A DNA stretch of 64,000 nucleotides from positions 1,516,501-1,580,500 of the forward strand of contig CP041667.1 of NCBI GenBank assembly GCA_007361935.1. Reading direction: 5' to 3'. The notes under the pieces are model-generated. The model was given only the letters and a program-made list of their open reading frames with translations. It was not told where the DNA came from and made no database searches. Source of the stretch: Lachnospiraceae bacterium KGMB03038. GTDB lineage: Bacteria > Bacillota > Clostridia > Lachnospirales > Lachnospiraceae. Each line of letters opens with the position of its first letter. Position 1 is the stretch's first letter. The position numbers and the translations under genes were made by a program. This document shows, in pieces, positions 8,312-16,792 of the stretch.

Positions 8312-9607
8312 ATGAAAAAGAAATTGATTAGCGCCCTCCTTTGCGCCGCTTTGGTTGCCGGGATGGCTGCTGGCTGTGGGAGCGGCGGTGATGAGGAGGA
8401 AAATGGAGGGAAAGAAACCTTATCCGTATGGATTCCGCCATTGGATGATGAAACGGAGAAAAACTATGTTCCTCTTCTTGACAAGTTTGAGGAAGAAAAC
8501 AACTGTGAATTAGAATTCCAGATCATTCCCTGGGATACGTATGAGGAAAAATATATGACAGCGATCAACGCGGATAAAGGGCCTGATGTTGGATATATGT
8601 ATGTAGAAATGTTTCCTACATATATTGATTCCGGAGCAGTTGTGGATATGGAAGAATATCTGACAGAAGAGGATTATGAGAAATATATTTATTTGGAGAA
8701 GGGACAGATGATGGGAGGTACCTACGGTTTCCCATTTAGTACCGGAAATCCTTTTATCCTGTATTATAATGAAGATATTCTTGAGAGTCTTGGCGAAGAG
8801 CCGCCGGAAACCTGGGAGGACTTCAAACGAATCTGTGAGAAAGCGACTCAGGACACCGATGGAGATGGTAAGATCGATCAATATGGATATGCGGCAGGAT
8901 TTAATAATGGAGATATGAGTCCTTTATATCTTTTGAACTCTTATTATTATAGTCTTATCTGGCAGAATGGAACAGATATTTACAATGATGACCTGAAATC
9001 TGTGCGATTTAATGATGAAGCGGGTGTAGAAGCAGTAGAGTTTCTGCAGAGTCTGACACCTTATATGCCGGAAGACTATATGTCACTTGCCGCGACCGAT
9101 GCGTTCTCTAGTGTGTTTGGCGGCGGACATGCTGCTTTTGCCTGCGCACGGGCGATGCAGGCGCAGACAGAATCTTTTGAGGAGACTTATCCAGATCTGC
9201 ACTGGAATTATGTAACTTCTTTGAAAAATAAGCAGTATGGGACCTTTGGAGCTGCGGACTGTTTAACACTGATGTCGTCCTGCGAGAACAAAGAACTGGC
9301 CATGGATTTGATTCGTTATATGGCAGGCACGGAGGTTATGAGCGAATATCATAAGATTCATTTTGGGGCGCCTACGACTGTAGATGAGCCATATCAAGGG
9401 GATGAAAAACTGGAGCGGATTCTGACAGAAGACCGCGATAAATGGCGTCCTCTGCAGGCCGGCCCCTGTGGCTCTGATATCCTTTTGAATCTTACCTCCC
9501 AGCTGCAGGCTGTTATGGGCGGTGATAAAGATGCCCAGACCGCTATGGATGAGGCGGCGGATTATGCAAATGATCTTTTGGATGAATACTGGGCTGACAA
9601 GGAATAG
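8312..9607 (+). CDS. Extracellular solute-binding lipoprotein of a sugar-type (CUT1) ABC importer
   Basis: 431 residues. A lipoprotein signal peptide with lipobox AAGC puts Cys22 as the lipidated residue, so the mature protein sits on the outer face of the membrane. The fold is solute-binding family 1 (maltose/oligosaccharide type), with a DTDGDGKID metal-loop signature common in this family and a typical WADKE end. Two permease genes follow. The cluster downstream encodes cobamide methyltransferases, so the ligand is probably a methylated small molecule, perhaps an O-methyl sugar; this is inference. The gene is AT-rich: 8641-8760 has 46 G/C of 120, against 61 of 120 at 13381-13500 in the same operon. 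Confidence 0.92.
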   Translation: MKKKLISALLCAALVAGMAAGCGSGGDEEENGGKETLSVWIPPLDDETEKNYVPLLDKFEEENNCELEFQIIPWDTYEEKYMTAINADKGPDVGYMYVEMFPTYIDSGAVVDMEEYLTEEDYEKYIYLEKGQMMGGTYGFPFSTGNPFILYYNEDILESLGEEPPETWEDFKRICEKATQDTDGDGKIDQYGYAAGFNNGDMSPLYLLNSYYYSLIWQNGTDIYNDDLKSVRFNDEAGVEAVEFLQSLTPYMPEDYMSLAATDAFSSVFGGGHAAFACARAMQAQTESFEETYPDLHWNYVTSLKNKQYGTFGAADCLTLMSSCENKELAMDLIRYMAGTEVMSEYHKIHFGAPTTVDEPYQGDEKLERILTEDRDKWRPLQAGPCGSDILLNLTSQLQAVMGGDKDAQTAMDEAADYANDLLDEYWADKE

Positions 9608-9624
9608 AATATCATAGCAAAGGT

Positions 9625-9644
9625 GCCTGTGGGATACCGCAGGC
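9625..9644 (+). other. Intercistronic hairpin after the binding-protein gene
   Basis: GCCTGTGG (9625-9632) pairs with CCGCAGGC (9637-9644) around a GATA loop, 18 bases after the binding-protein stop, followed by GTCTTTG. Such hairpins commonly stabilise or partly terminate the message so that more binding protein than permease is made. That role is inferred. Confidence 0.5.
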
Positions 9645-9670
9645 GTCTTTGCGTAATCCAGGAGGTAACG

Positions 9671-10555
9671 ATGGCAGGAAAGAAAACCAAATATTCACCC
9701 GCAGCATATGGATATATTGCGCCGATCTCGATCATCCTGATCGTGTTTGTCGGGATATCCTTAATATTATCTGTGGTGTTGAGCTTTTCGAAATACAATA
9801 TTTTGCTTCCCCCAGAATTTAACGGAATAGAAAATTATCATCGCCTGCTTACAGATCAAAAGTTTTTGACAGCCTTGACCAATACATTAAAGCTTTTGGT
9901 ATATATCGTCCCGCTCCAGACGGTGTTGGCGTTGGTGGTCTCCGCTGTGATTACTTCCAGAAGACATACTTTTCTTGGAAAACTGGCAAATATTGTAATC
10001 TTTATCCCCGTATTGTCTTCGAACGCGGTGGTGGGCACAATATGGAAAGCTATTTTAAACGGACATGTAGAGGCGGTAGAAAATTTGTTTTCTTTTTTTG
10101 GAATTAACTGCTCTATGCTCCTAGGTGATGCGGACAGCGCGCTTCTTACGGTCGCTATGGTGTCTGTCTGGAAATCTTTAGGATATTATTCCGTATTATA
10201 TATATCGGCTTTGATCAGTATCCCGGATAACTATTATGAGGCGGCAAAGGTTGACGGGGCTGGCCGGCTGGCCCGTTTTTTCTACATCACGCTTCCGATG
10301 CTCAAACCAACTACTATCCTGGTTGTGTTCCTTGGGGTTACATCTTCCCTGCAGTGTTTCGATATCATTTATAATCTGACCGGCGGCGGACCAGCCATGG
10401 GAACGACAACGCTGGTTTTTTATGCTTATGATCTTTGTTATAAGTCTGCAAGAGCCGGATATGCTATGACAGTCTCAAATATGCTGTTTTTGCTGATCCT
10501 GATTACGGTCATCGCACAAAGAAGATTTATGCGGCGGGATGTTTCAGAAATATAG
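9671..10555 (+). CDS. ABC importer permease (MalF/UgpA type)
   Basis: About 294 residues with six predicted membrane segments and the ATPase-docking EAA loop at YYEAAKVDGAGRLARFFYI. It is the first of two membrane subunits of the CUT1-type importer. I chose ATG 9671, directly after the ribosome site GGAGGT at 9661, instead of an in-frame GTG at 9623 that would place the intercistronic hairpin inside the protein. The second permease starts 12 bases after the stop. No ATPase is encoded in the operon, so a shared MsmK-like ATPase elsewhere in the genome would be needed. Confidence 0.9.
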   Translation: MAGKKTKYSPAAYGYIAPISIILIVFVGISLILSVVLSFSKYNILLPPEFNGIENYHRLLTDQKFLTALTNTLKLLVYIVPLQTVLALVVSAVITSRRHTFLGKLANIVIFIPVLSSNAVVGTIWKAILNGHVEAVENLFSFFGINCSMLLGDADSALLTVAMVSVWKSLGYYSVLYISALISIPDNYYEAAKVDGAGRLARFFYITLPMLKPTTILVVFLGVTSSLQCFDIIYNLTGGGPAMGTTTLVFYAYDLCYKSARAGYAMTVSNMLFLLILITVIAQRRFMRRDVSEI

Positions 10556-10567
10556 GAGGAAAATGGG

Positions 10568-11371
10568 ATGAAATATGTAGAAAAGTATGTCGGAGGCTTG
10601 ATCCTCCTGATTGTGATCGCAGTCAGCATCCTGCCATTTATTTATATGCTCATTATGTCTTTTAAGGATACATTGAGCGCATATAACTTTAATCTAGATG
10701 GGCTGACCCCAGAAAATTATGTAAAAATTTTTCATACGGCAGAATTTGGTCGCTATTTTTTTAACAGTGCATTTGTAGCACTGGCCGGGGTTGTGCTGGC
10801 TGTTGTTGTAAGCTGTCTTGCGGGCTATGCTTTTGCAAAGCTAAAGTTTCCGGGGAATGATCTGATTTTTTTCTTGTTGATCATGACGCTGATTATTCCC
10901 TCGGAAGTTATCATTGTTCCGCTGTATCTGATCATGAAGAATCTGGATTGGCTGAATACCTATCAGGCATTGATACTTCCGCTGCCTACAGCGCTTGGGA
11001 CTTTTATTATGCGGCAGGCGATTCTCGCAGTGCCTAATGAACTATTGGATGCCGCGAAGATAGAAGGCTGTTCCAATACCAGAATACTCTGGAAAATCAT
11101 TATTCCATTGATCAAACCGTCTATTTTGACTCTTTCCATATTTACATTTGTGGGCGCGTGGAATAATTTCTTATGGCCTTTGGTAGTAAGCACAGAAAGT
11201 GAGATGATGACGCTTCCTTTGATCTTAAGCACGACGAAGACACAGTTTGAACCTAATATTGGTCTGACGATGGCGTGTGCCGCGGTCAACTTTCTGCCGC
11301 CTTTTATCTTCTATATTCTGCTTCAGAGTAAGTTCAAAGAAGGCGTTGTATTAACCGGCATGAAAGGATAA
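10568..11371 (+). CDS. ABC importer permease (MalG/UgpE type)
   Basis: 267 residues, six membrane segments, with the EAA loop NELLDAAKIEGCSNTRILWK and the ending GVVLTGMKG that is typical of MalG-type subunits. It forms the membrane channel with the preceding permease. Start is ATG 10568, preceded by TAGGAGGAAAATGGG. The first methyltransferase gene follows after only 6 bases, so import and methyl-group chemistry are transcriptionally tied. Confidence 0.9.
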   Translation: MKYVEKYVGGLILLIVIAVSILPFIYMLIMSFKDTLSAYNFNLDGLTPENYVKIFHTAEFGRYFFNSAFVALAGVVLAVVVSCLAGYAFAKLKFPGNDLIFFLLIMTLIIPSEVIIVPLYLIMKNLDWLNTYQALILPLPTALGTFIMRQAILAVPNELLDAAKIEGCSNTRILWKIIIPLIKPSILTLSIFTFVGAWNNFLWPLVVSTESEMMTLPLILSTTKTQFEPNIGLTMACAAVNFLPPFIFYILLQSKFKEGVVLTGMKG

Positions 11372-11377
11372 AAAAGT

Positions 11378-12454
11378 ATGATAGAAAAGCATCTATTAGA
11401 CGAAATGACGCCTGTAGAGCGAAGAAAAGCTATCCAAAGCGGGAAACCTTTCGATCGGTTCCCCTGTATTCCAGCTATGGGCGAATTTAAAACACAGATC
11501 AGCCATGTTTCTATCTATGATATGTGGCACGATTCTGAAAAGTTAGCCACGATGGAGCTGGCCGCTTTTCAGCGTTTTGGACATGATCAACTGATGATAG
11601 GCCCAAACTCCTACGGCATTGCTGATGCTCTCGGCGCTGAGGTGAAATATCCGCTTCAGCAGCTCCCTTATATTCAGCGGCCTTCCTTGGATACTTTGGA
11701 CAAGGTTCGCGCATTGGAGCCAGTGGATCTGCGAAAACATCCGCGTATCCAGATGTTTTTTCAAGCGGCCGCGATATTAGAAAAAGAAGCGGTTTCAGTC
11801 GTACCTGTCGTTGCAAGTGCTGGAGGTCCTATGACAATCGCATCATATCTGCGTGGAGTAGAGGCATTGCTTCGGGATTGTTACAAAGCGCCGAAAGAAG
11901 TCCATCATCTTCTGCGTGTAGTTACGGAAACAGAAAAGAGCAGTATTCGCGCGATGGCAGAATATGGACTGGGGACTGCTTTTGCGGATCCTGTCGCTAA
12001 CCCAGAACTTCTGGGGCCGAGATATTATAAAGAATTTGCCTTTCCTTATATGAAAGAACTGACGGATTACGCTTATGAAGTAAGCGGTAGGAAGCCAACA
12101 CTCCACATGTGTGGGAAAACTTATCGTATCTGGGAATATTTCCGTCAGTTCCAGATTGATAGTATAAGCCTGGACAATCTGATCGACCTGTCCAGAGCAA
12201 GAGACGAGCTTTCAGATGTGCTCCGCATCGCAGGGAATGTCCCTCCTGTGGATGTGATTATGTGCGGAGACAAAGAGGATATTTTTGAGTCTGTTAAACA
12301 ATGTTTTGCGATAGGAAGGCAGATGAAAAAGGGATATGTACTGTGTTCGGGCTGTGAAATCCCTTATGGAACTGATCCGCAGAAAGTAGATTGGTTCATG
12401 GAGGCGGCAAGGATCTACGGGAGATGGGAAGAGAAAGACAGAGAAAGGAATTAA
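11378..12454 (+). CDS. URO-D superfamily cobamide-dependent methyltransferase (1)
   Basis: 358 residues, the usual length of MtaA/CmuA-like members of the uroporphyrinogen decarboxylase superfamily. The zinc-type motif HMCGKT lies near residue 243, and a second cysteine patch VLCSGCEIPYGTDP near 325. Such enzymes move methyl groups between a substrate or thiol and a corrinoid protein; this operon has no haem synthesis genes, so decarboxylation of uroporphyrinogen is unlikely. Its place right after the permeases makes it a candidate substrate:corrinoid methyltransferase (MT1). Which of the three paralogues is MT1 cannot be settled by reading. Confidence 0.85.
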   Translation: MIEKHLLDEMTPVERRKAIQSGKPFDRFPCIPAMGEFKTQISHVSIYDMWHDSEKLATMELAAFQRFGHDQLMIGPNSYGIADALGAEVKYPLQQLPYIQRPSLDTLDKVRALEPVDLRKHPRIQMFFQAAAILEKEAVSVVPVVASAGGPMTIASYLRGVEALLRDCYKAPKEVHHLLRVVTETEKSSIRAMAEYGLGTAFADPVANPELLGPRYYKEFAFPYMKELTDYAYEVSGRKPTLHMCGKTYRIWEYFRQFQIDSISLDNLIDLSRARDELSDVLRIAGNVPPVDVIMCGDKEDIFESVKQCFAIGRQMKKGYVLCSGCEIPYGTDPQKVDWFMEAARIYGRWEEKDRERN

Positions 12455-12455
12455 A

Positions 12456-13334
12456 ATGGGAGAGATCAAAGATTTTCATTGTACCTATGACAATTCAGCC
12501 GGAATCAACGGGGATGTGACAACGGGGCTTGGCCTGACTTTCCCGGACGCCTATCTGCGCCATGAGACGATGGCCCGGCTTTCAAAGGCGTTAAAAGCCC
12601 ATGATAAGGCGGTGTTCTGCGAACTGCCTTTCTGCCATACCGTTGAGGCGGAGGCACTGGGAGGGATCGTGAATTACGGTGATGAGAAAACTGGGCCAAG
12701 AGCCGGAGCATATATCTGTAATTCTTTGGAAGAAGTTCTGAAACTGCCTTCCATGGATCTGACTCAGGGAAGGATCCGCGAGGTCCTGCTGGCCTGCAGG
12801 GAACTGAGCGGCCAGGGAGAGCATGTGGTGCTGCAGGTGTCCGGTCCGTTTACGATTTTAAATGGACTGTTGGATGCGAAATATGTATTTAAGGGATGGA
12901 GAAAAGAACCGGAGCTTATGAAAGAAATCTTTTGGAAGCTTGGAGGGGAGTGCTTAAGATTTATGGAGGAGGCAAAAGGGCACGGAGTGGAATTTATCAG
13001 CTATGCGGATTCCGCCGGGGGAGTCTCGATTCTGGGGCCTAAAATGACAGCCCAGGTAATGGAGGCATTTACTTATGGTTTCCTCAAAGAGGCAGAAAAG
13101 CTTGCTGACGAACGGACGATGATCCTTTTGTGCCCAAAGACTACATTAGCCCTTCTTGGCACAGGGAGAGGCAAATTTGTGGATCGGCTTTTGAGCGGTC
13201 CAATGAGCTATGGAGAAGGATGCATCGAGATGCTTGGGAAATCGGCTATGGCAGGCCAGATGTGCATCAAAAATATCGGATACCGATTGGAAAATGCGGT
13301 CTTTAAAGAAGTAAAACTGATCGAAGGAGCATGA
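12456..13334 (+). CDS. URO-D superfamily protein (2), short form lacking the zinc-site His
   Basis: 292 residues, about 50 shorter than its neighbours. It is clearly related to paralogue 3: LPFCHTVEAEALGG here matches VPFCMTVEAEEMGA there. Where the others have H-x-C-G (HMCGKT, HICGQM), this one reads MILLCPKTT, so the histidine ligand is replaced by Leu; Cys remains, and a later Cys occurs in GQMCIKN. It may therefore bind metal differently or serve as a specificity or non-catalytic subunit. Its ATG lies 1 base after the upstream TAA, implying translational coupling, and 30 bases separate it from the corrinoid gene. Confidence 0.8.
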   Translation: MGEIKDFHCTYDNSAGINGDVTTGLGLTFPDAYLRHETMARLSKALKAHDKAVFCELPFCHTVEAEALGGIVNYGDEKTGPRAGAYICNSLEEVLKLPSMDLTQGRIREVLLACRELSGQGEHVVLQVSGPFTILNGLLDAKYVFKGWRKEPELMKEIFWKLGGECLRFMEEAKGHGVEFISYADSAGGVSILGPKMTAQVMEAFTYGFLKEAEKLADERTMILLCPKTTLALLGTGRGKFVDRLLSGPMSYGEGCIEMLGKSAMAGQMCIKNIGYRLENAVFKEVKLIEGA

Positions 13335-13364
13335 TCGGGCAAAAGAGAAAGGAAAGAGGAGAAA

Positions 13365-14018
13365 ATGGGAACCCAAAAAGAAGAATTACTGAAGCGCCTT
13401 TCCGATGATGTGTTGGAAATGGAAGAAGAGGATGTGGCGGAAGCGGCCAGAGAATATCTGGAAGCAGGATATCCGGCTCTGGACGCGATCATGGAAGGTC
13501 TGGTGGATGGAATGGATCGGGCAGGTCAGCTTTATGAAGAGGAGGAATACTTTGTCACCGACCTGCTGTTGTGTTCGGATGCGATGTATGCCGGCCTGGA
13601 GATTTTAAAACCATACCTGCCGGATCATTCAGGGGATCAAAAGATCAAAGGAGTCATTGGCGTAGTGGAAGGAGATACCCACGATATTGGAAAGAATTTG
13701 GTAAAGATCATGATGGAGACGGCAGGATTTGAGATGATCGACCTGGGCAGGGACGTGCCTTTGCAGAAATTTGTTGATACAGCCAGAGAGGAGAAGGCGA
13801 AACTGGTGTGTTTGTCTACACTGATGACCACTACGATGGGGGGAATGGAGACGGTGATCCGTCTGCTGGAGGAAGCCGGAATCCGGGATCAGGTAAAGGT
13901 GATGATCGGAGGAGGGCCTATTTCTCAGAAATACGCGGATAAGATCGGAGCGGACGGTTATTCCCAGAACGCCGCTGAAGCGGTGAAGCTGGCAAAAAGT
14001 CTTCTGGATATCGCCTGA
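13365..14018 (+). CDS. Corrinoid (methylcobamide carrier) protein
   Basis: 217 residues with the two-part plan of methyltransferase corrinoid proteins (MtaC/MtmC/MtvC type). A helical cap spans residues 1-90. The B12-binding Rossmann domain has D104-x-H106-x-x-G109 (EGDTHDIGKN), whose His is the lower ligand of cobalt. VCLSTLMTTT and VMIGGGPIS supply the later nucleotide-loop contacts. It carries the methyl group between the URO-D family enzymes made by its neighbours. Start is ATG 13365 after AAAGAGGAGAAA. Confidence 0.95.
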   Translation: MGTQKEELLKRLSDDVLEMEEEDVAEAAREYLEAGYPALDAIMEGLVDGMDRAGQLYEEEEYFVTDLLLCSDAMYAGLEILKPYLPDHSGDQKIKGVIGVVEGDTHDIGKNLVKIMMETAGFEMIDLGRDVPLQKFVDTAREEKAKLVCLSTLMTTTMGGMETVIRLLEEAGIRDQVKVMIGGGPISQKYADKIGADGYSQNAAEAVKLAKSLLDIA

Positions 14019-14042
14019 TCAGTCATAGATAGGAGAAGAAAA

Positions 14043-15062
14043 ATGTTGACACCAAAAGAACGACTGAGCCGGATAGTTGCGGGAGAAAAGGCAGATCGTC
14101 CCGCCTGTATCTGTCCTGGCGGTATGATGAACATGGTTACGACTGATCTGATGGAAGCAGTCAGGACCTATCTGCCAGAAGCTCACACCGATGCCCGGAA
14201 GATGGCGGATCTGGCTAAAGCAGTGTTTGAGGAAGGCTGTTTTGAAAACTGCGGAGTGCCATTTTGCATGACGGTAGAGGCGGAAGAGATGGGCGCCAGA
14301 GTGGATCTGGGGTCCCAAATCCATGAGCCGCACGTGATTGGCTATATCATGAGCACCGTCAGCGATTATAAAAGGCTGAAGCCGATAAATCTTCATAAGG
14401 GAAGAGTTAAAGTGGCGCTGGAGGCAATCCGTATTTTGAAAAAGGAGACAACGGATGTGCCCATTGTTGGCAACCTGACCGGACCGATCAGTGTTGCCAG
14501 TTCTTTGATGGAGCCAGTGGTCTTTTATAAAGAACTGAGGAAAAAGCGGGAAGAGGCCCATGCGTTTCTTTCTTTTGTCACAGACCAGCTTATTTCTTTT
14601 GGAAGAGCGCAGGTGGCGGCCGGGGCGGATGTGATCGCGATCTCTGACCCAAGCGGAACAGGAGAGATCCTGGGCCCGAAGTATTTTGAGGAATTTGCGG
14701 TGACGTATATTAATCGCCTGCTGGAAGGACTTCCAAAAGAGAAAATGGGGACGATCGTCCATATCTGCGGTCAGATGCAGCCGGTATATCGGGAAGTAGA
14801 TAAGATTCGAAGCAATGCTCTGAGTTTTGATTCTATCGTATCCATGAAAGAGGCAAAGAAAAGGCTTCCGGGCCGTGTGCTGATGGGAAATGTAAGTACT
14901 TACGCCTTAGAGTTTGGAACGCCGGAACGGGTGGGAATATTGACAAAAAGCTGTATCGAGGCCGGATCTGATATCCTTTCACCAGCCTGCGGGCTGGGAA
15001 TGCGCTCACCCCTCGCTAATGTGAAGGCGATTCTGGCGGCCCTGGAACAGAAGGGAGTTTGA
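14043..15062 (+). CDS. MtaA/CmuA-family methylcobamide methyltransferase (URO-D superfamily 3)
   Basis: 339 residues. Conserved zinc-site elements HICGQM (near residue 240) and SPACGLG (near 317) are intact, as in methylcobamide:thiol methyltransferases such as MtaA. It is the best candidate for the second transfer (methyl-corrinoid to acceptor). The acceptor is open: methanogens use coenzyme M, but the bacterial acceptor for such URO-D enzymes could be a thiol or, through other enzymes, tetrahydrofolate. No pterin-binding methyltransferase is in the operon. It starts 24 bases after the corrinoid gene with AGGAGAAGAAA, and its stop is 3 bases before the activator. Confidence 0.88.
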   Translation: MLTPKERLSRIVAGEKADRPACICPGGMMNMVTTDLMEAVRTYLPEAHTDARKMADLAKAVFEEGCFENCGVPFCMTVEAEEMGARVDLGSQIHEPHVIGYIMSTVSDYKRLKPINLHKGRVKVALEAIRILKKETTDVPIVGNLTGPISVASSLMEPVVFYKELRKKREEAHAFLSFVTDQLISFGRAQVAAGADVIAISDPSGTGEILGPKYFEEFAVTYINRLLEGLPKEKMGTIVHICGQMQPVYREVDKIRSNALSFDSIVSMKEAKKRLPGRVLMGNVSTYALEFGTPERVGILTKSCIEAGSDILSPACGLGMRSPLANVKAILAALEQKGV

Positions 15063-15065
15063 ACC

Positions 15066-16680
15066 ATGGCCAAGATCAGGATCGCGCAAAGCGAACAGAC
15101 CATTTTCTGCCGGGAGGGGGAGAACCTTATGGAAGTCCTTCTTGGGGCGGGGGTTTTTGTAGATAATCCGTGCAACGGTAAGGGGATTTGCGGAAAATGT
15201 AAAGTAAAGATATCAGAAGGAAGAGTTTCCCCCTGCACACAGACAGAGATGGAGCATATCGGCAAGGAGGAGAGAGAGGGAGGCATCCGCCTCTCCTGCA
15301 TGACCCAGATCTTTGGAGACCTGGAGGTGGAACTGGTCCGTCAGGAGAGGGACTGTCACATCCTGGATCAAGGCTTTCTGCCGGAATTTCATCGGGACAG
15401 GGTCGAAGAAGGATACGGGATGGCGGTAGATATTGGAACAACTACCGTGGTAACATCTCTGATAGATTTGAAGACGGGAGAGGAAATCGGAACCGCTTCC
15501 CGGATCAATGCGCAAAAGCAGTATGGATTGGATGTGCTTACCAGGATCACTTATGAACAGGAACACGGGGAGGCGGGAATCCAAGACTTACAGAACGCCA
15601 TTGTAGGAGCATTGAATGAAATGATCCTGGAGATGTGCCGGAAGGCGGCGATCACCCCGGCGCAGATCCGGGAGATTGATATCAGCGCTAACTGTACGAT
15701 GATGCACATGCTTCTGGGAGTGGATGCAAGATCCATTGGGCGAGCGCCGTATCAGCCCGGGTTCCTGGATGCAAAGACCCTGAAGGCTGCCGATATCGGC
15801 CTGAAAGCTGGGAAAGATACAGTTCTCTATTGTCTGCCCCAGGTTTCCGCCTATATTGGCGCGGATATCGTAGCGGGAGCTTATGTCTGTCAGCTTTCCA
15901 AGGCCTCCGGCAATGTGCTGTTTATCGATATCGGCACAAACGGGGAAATAGTCCTGGCCAGCGGGGGCAGGCTTTTGTGCTGTTCCTGCGCGGCCGGTCC
16001 CGCATTGGAAGGGATGAATATCAGCGCCGGGATGCGGGCGGAGGAAGGCGCTGTTGAAGAAGTGGAAATTACAGAAGCTGGCGTCCGGCTTACGACCATT
16101 GGGAACGCTTCCCCAAGAGGGATCTGCGGCAGCGGGATATTGGCGGTGCTGCGTGAACTTCTTAGGACTGGCTTGGTAAAAAAGTCAGGAGTTTTCATAA
16201 AGATGGAGAGTGTTCCAGAAGAGGACTGCCGAAAAAAAACTGCTGCGGGCGAAAGGAACAAAGCGAGAATTTGTTCTTTGCCAAGAGCCGGAACTTGTTG
16301 TGACTCAGAGGGATATCCGGCAGGTCCAGCTTGCGAAGGGAGCGATCCTGTCTGGTTTCACAGCTTTGCTCGACCAGGCGGGCCTTCGAATGGAAGAGCT
16401 AGATCTGGTGCTGGTGGCTGGTCAGTTCGGCGCCCATCTTCCGGCAGAGTCTCTGGCAGGCACAGGGATTCTGCCGCGGGAAGTGCGGGAGAAGATTGTT
16501 TATGTAGGAAACTCTTCGAAAAACGGGGCTTATATGGCGCTTTTGTCGCAGAAGGCCAAGACGGATATGGAAGAATTGGCTAAGACAATGGAATATCAGG
16601 AATTAGCGGAGCTCCCAGGATATGAGAGGATTTTCGCAGAGTGCATGATGTTTCCGGAGTGGTTAGAAACAGGAACGTAA
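15066..16680 (+). pseudogene. Corrinoid-activation protein (2Fe-2S ferredoxin + ASKHA/DUF4445, RACo-like), frameshifted at an A8 run
   Basis: The first part reads in one frame to about 16238, the rest in the next frame to 16680. Joined, it is about 537 residues. An N-terminal plant-type [2Fe-2S] domain has Cys36, Cys42, Cys45 and Cys78; an ASKHA ATPase domain follows (AVDIGTTTVVTS, FIDIGTNGEIV, SPRGICGSGI). The C-terminal part (VVTQRDIRQVQLAKGA, VAGQFGAHLPAE, YVGNSSKNGAY) lies in the other frame. Removing one A from the eight-A run at 16232-16239 restores one reading frame. Read straight through, the first frame runs on in nonsense to 16583. The family uses ATP to reduce Co(II) corrinoid back to Co(I). 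The shift may be a sequencing error, a real mutation or slippage. Confidence 0.8.
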
Positions 16681-16687
16681 AAAAAGA

Positions 16688-16716
16688 TTGACGAAGAGAA
16701 CGTATGTTTGTATAAT
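16688..16716 (+). promoter_or_regulatory. Promoter of the radical SAM / nuclease-helicase operon
   Basis: TTGACG (16688-16693) and TATAAT (16711-16716) are 17 bases apart, a near-consensus sigma-A promoter. One LexA-like box sits inside the spacer and a full one lies just downstream, so LexA binding would block it. Confidence 0.8.
16698..16709. promoter_or_regulatory. LexA (DinR)-type SOS box, one mismatch
   Basis: GAACGTATGTTT fits the Gram-positive LexA core GAAC-N4-GTTC except for the last base. It lies between the -35 and -10 boxes of the operon promoter. Confidence 0.6.
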
Positions 16717-16724
16717 GATTATAT

Positions 16725-16738
16725 CGAACATATGTTCT
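16725..16738. promoter_or_regulatory. LexA (DinR)-type SOS box, full match
   Basis: CGAACATATGTTCT contains a perfect GAAC-N4-GTTC palindrome, 8 bases after the TATAAT. It is nearly identical to the recA box at 31986-31999, so the same repressor should act on both. Confidence 0.85.
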
Positions 16739-16792
16739 TTTTTAGTGGAAATTTAGTTGGAAATATTCTGTGATACTGGGAAGGGGAAGAGT

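Noticed and set aside
11378..15062. Haem-pathway uroporphyrinogen decarboxylases
   Set aside because: Three paralogues beside a corrinoid protein and activator, with H-x-C-G zinc motifs and no haem genes, fit cobamide methyltransferases.
16210..16680. Separate gene for the activator C-terminal half
   Set aside because: Its first in-frame ATG lies before the A8 run and has no proper ribosome site; the sequence continues the upstream ASKHA domain, so one broken gene is the simpler reading.
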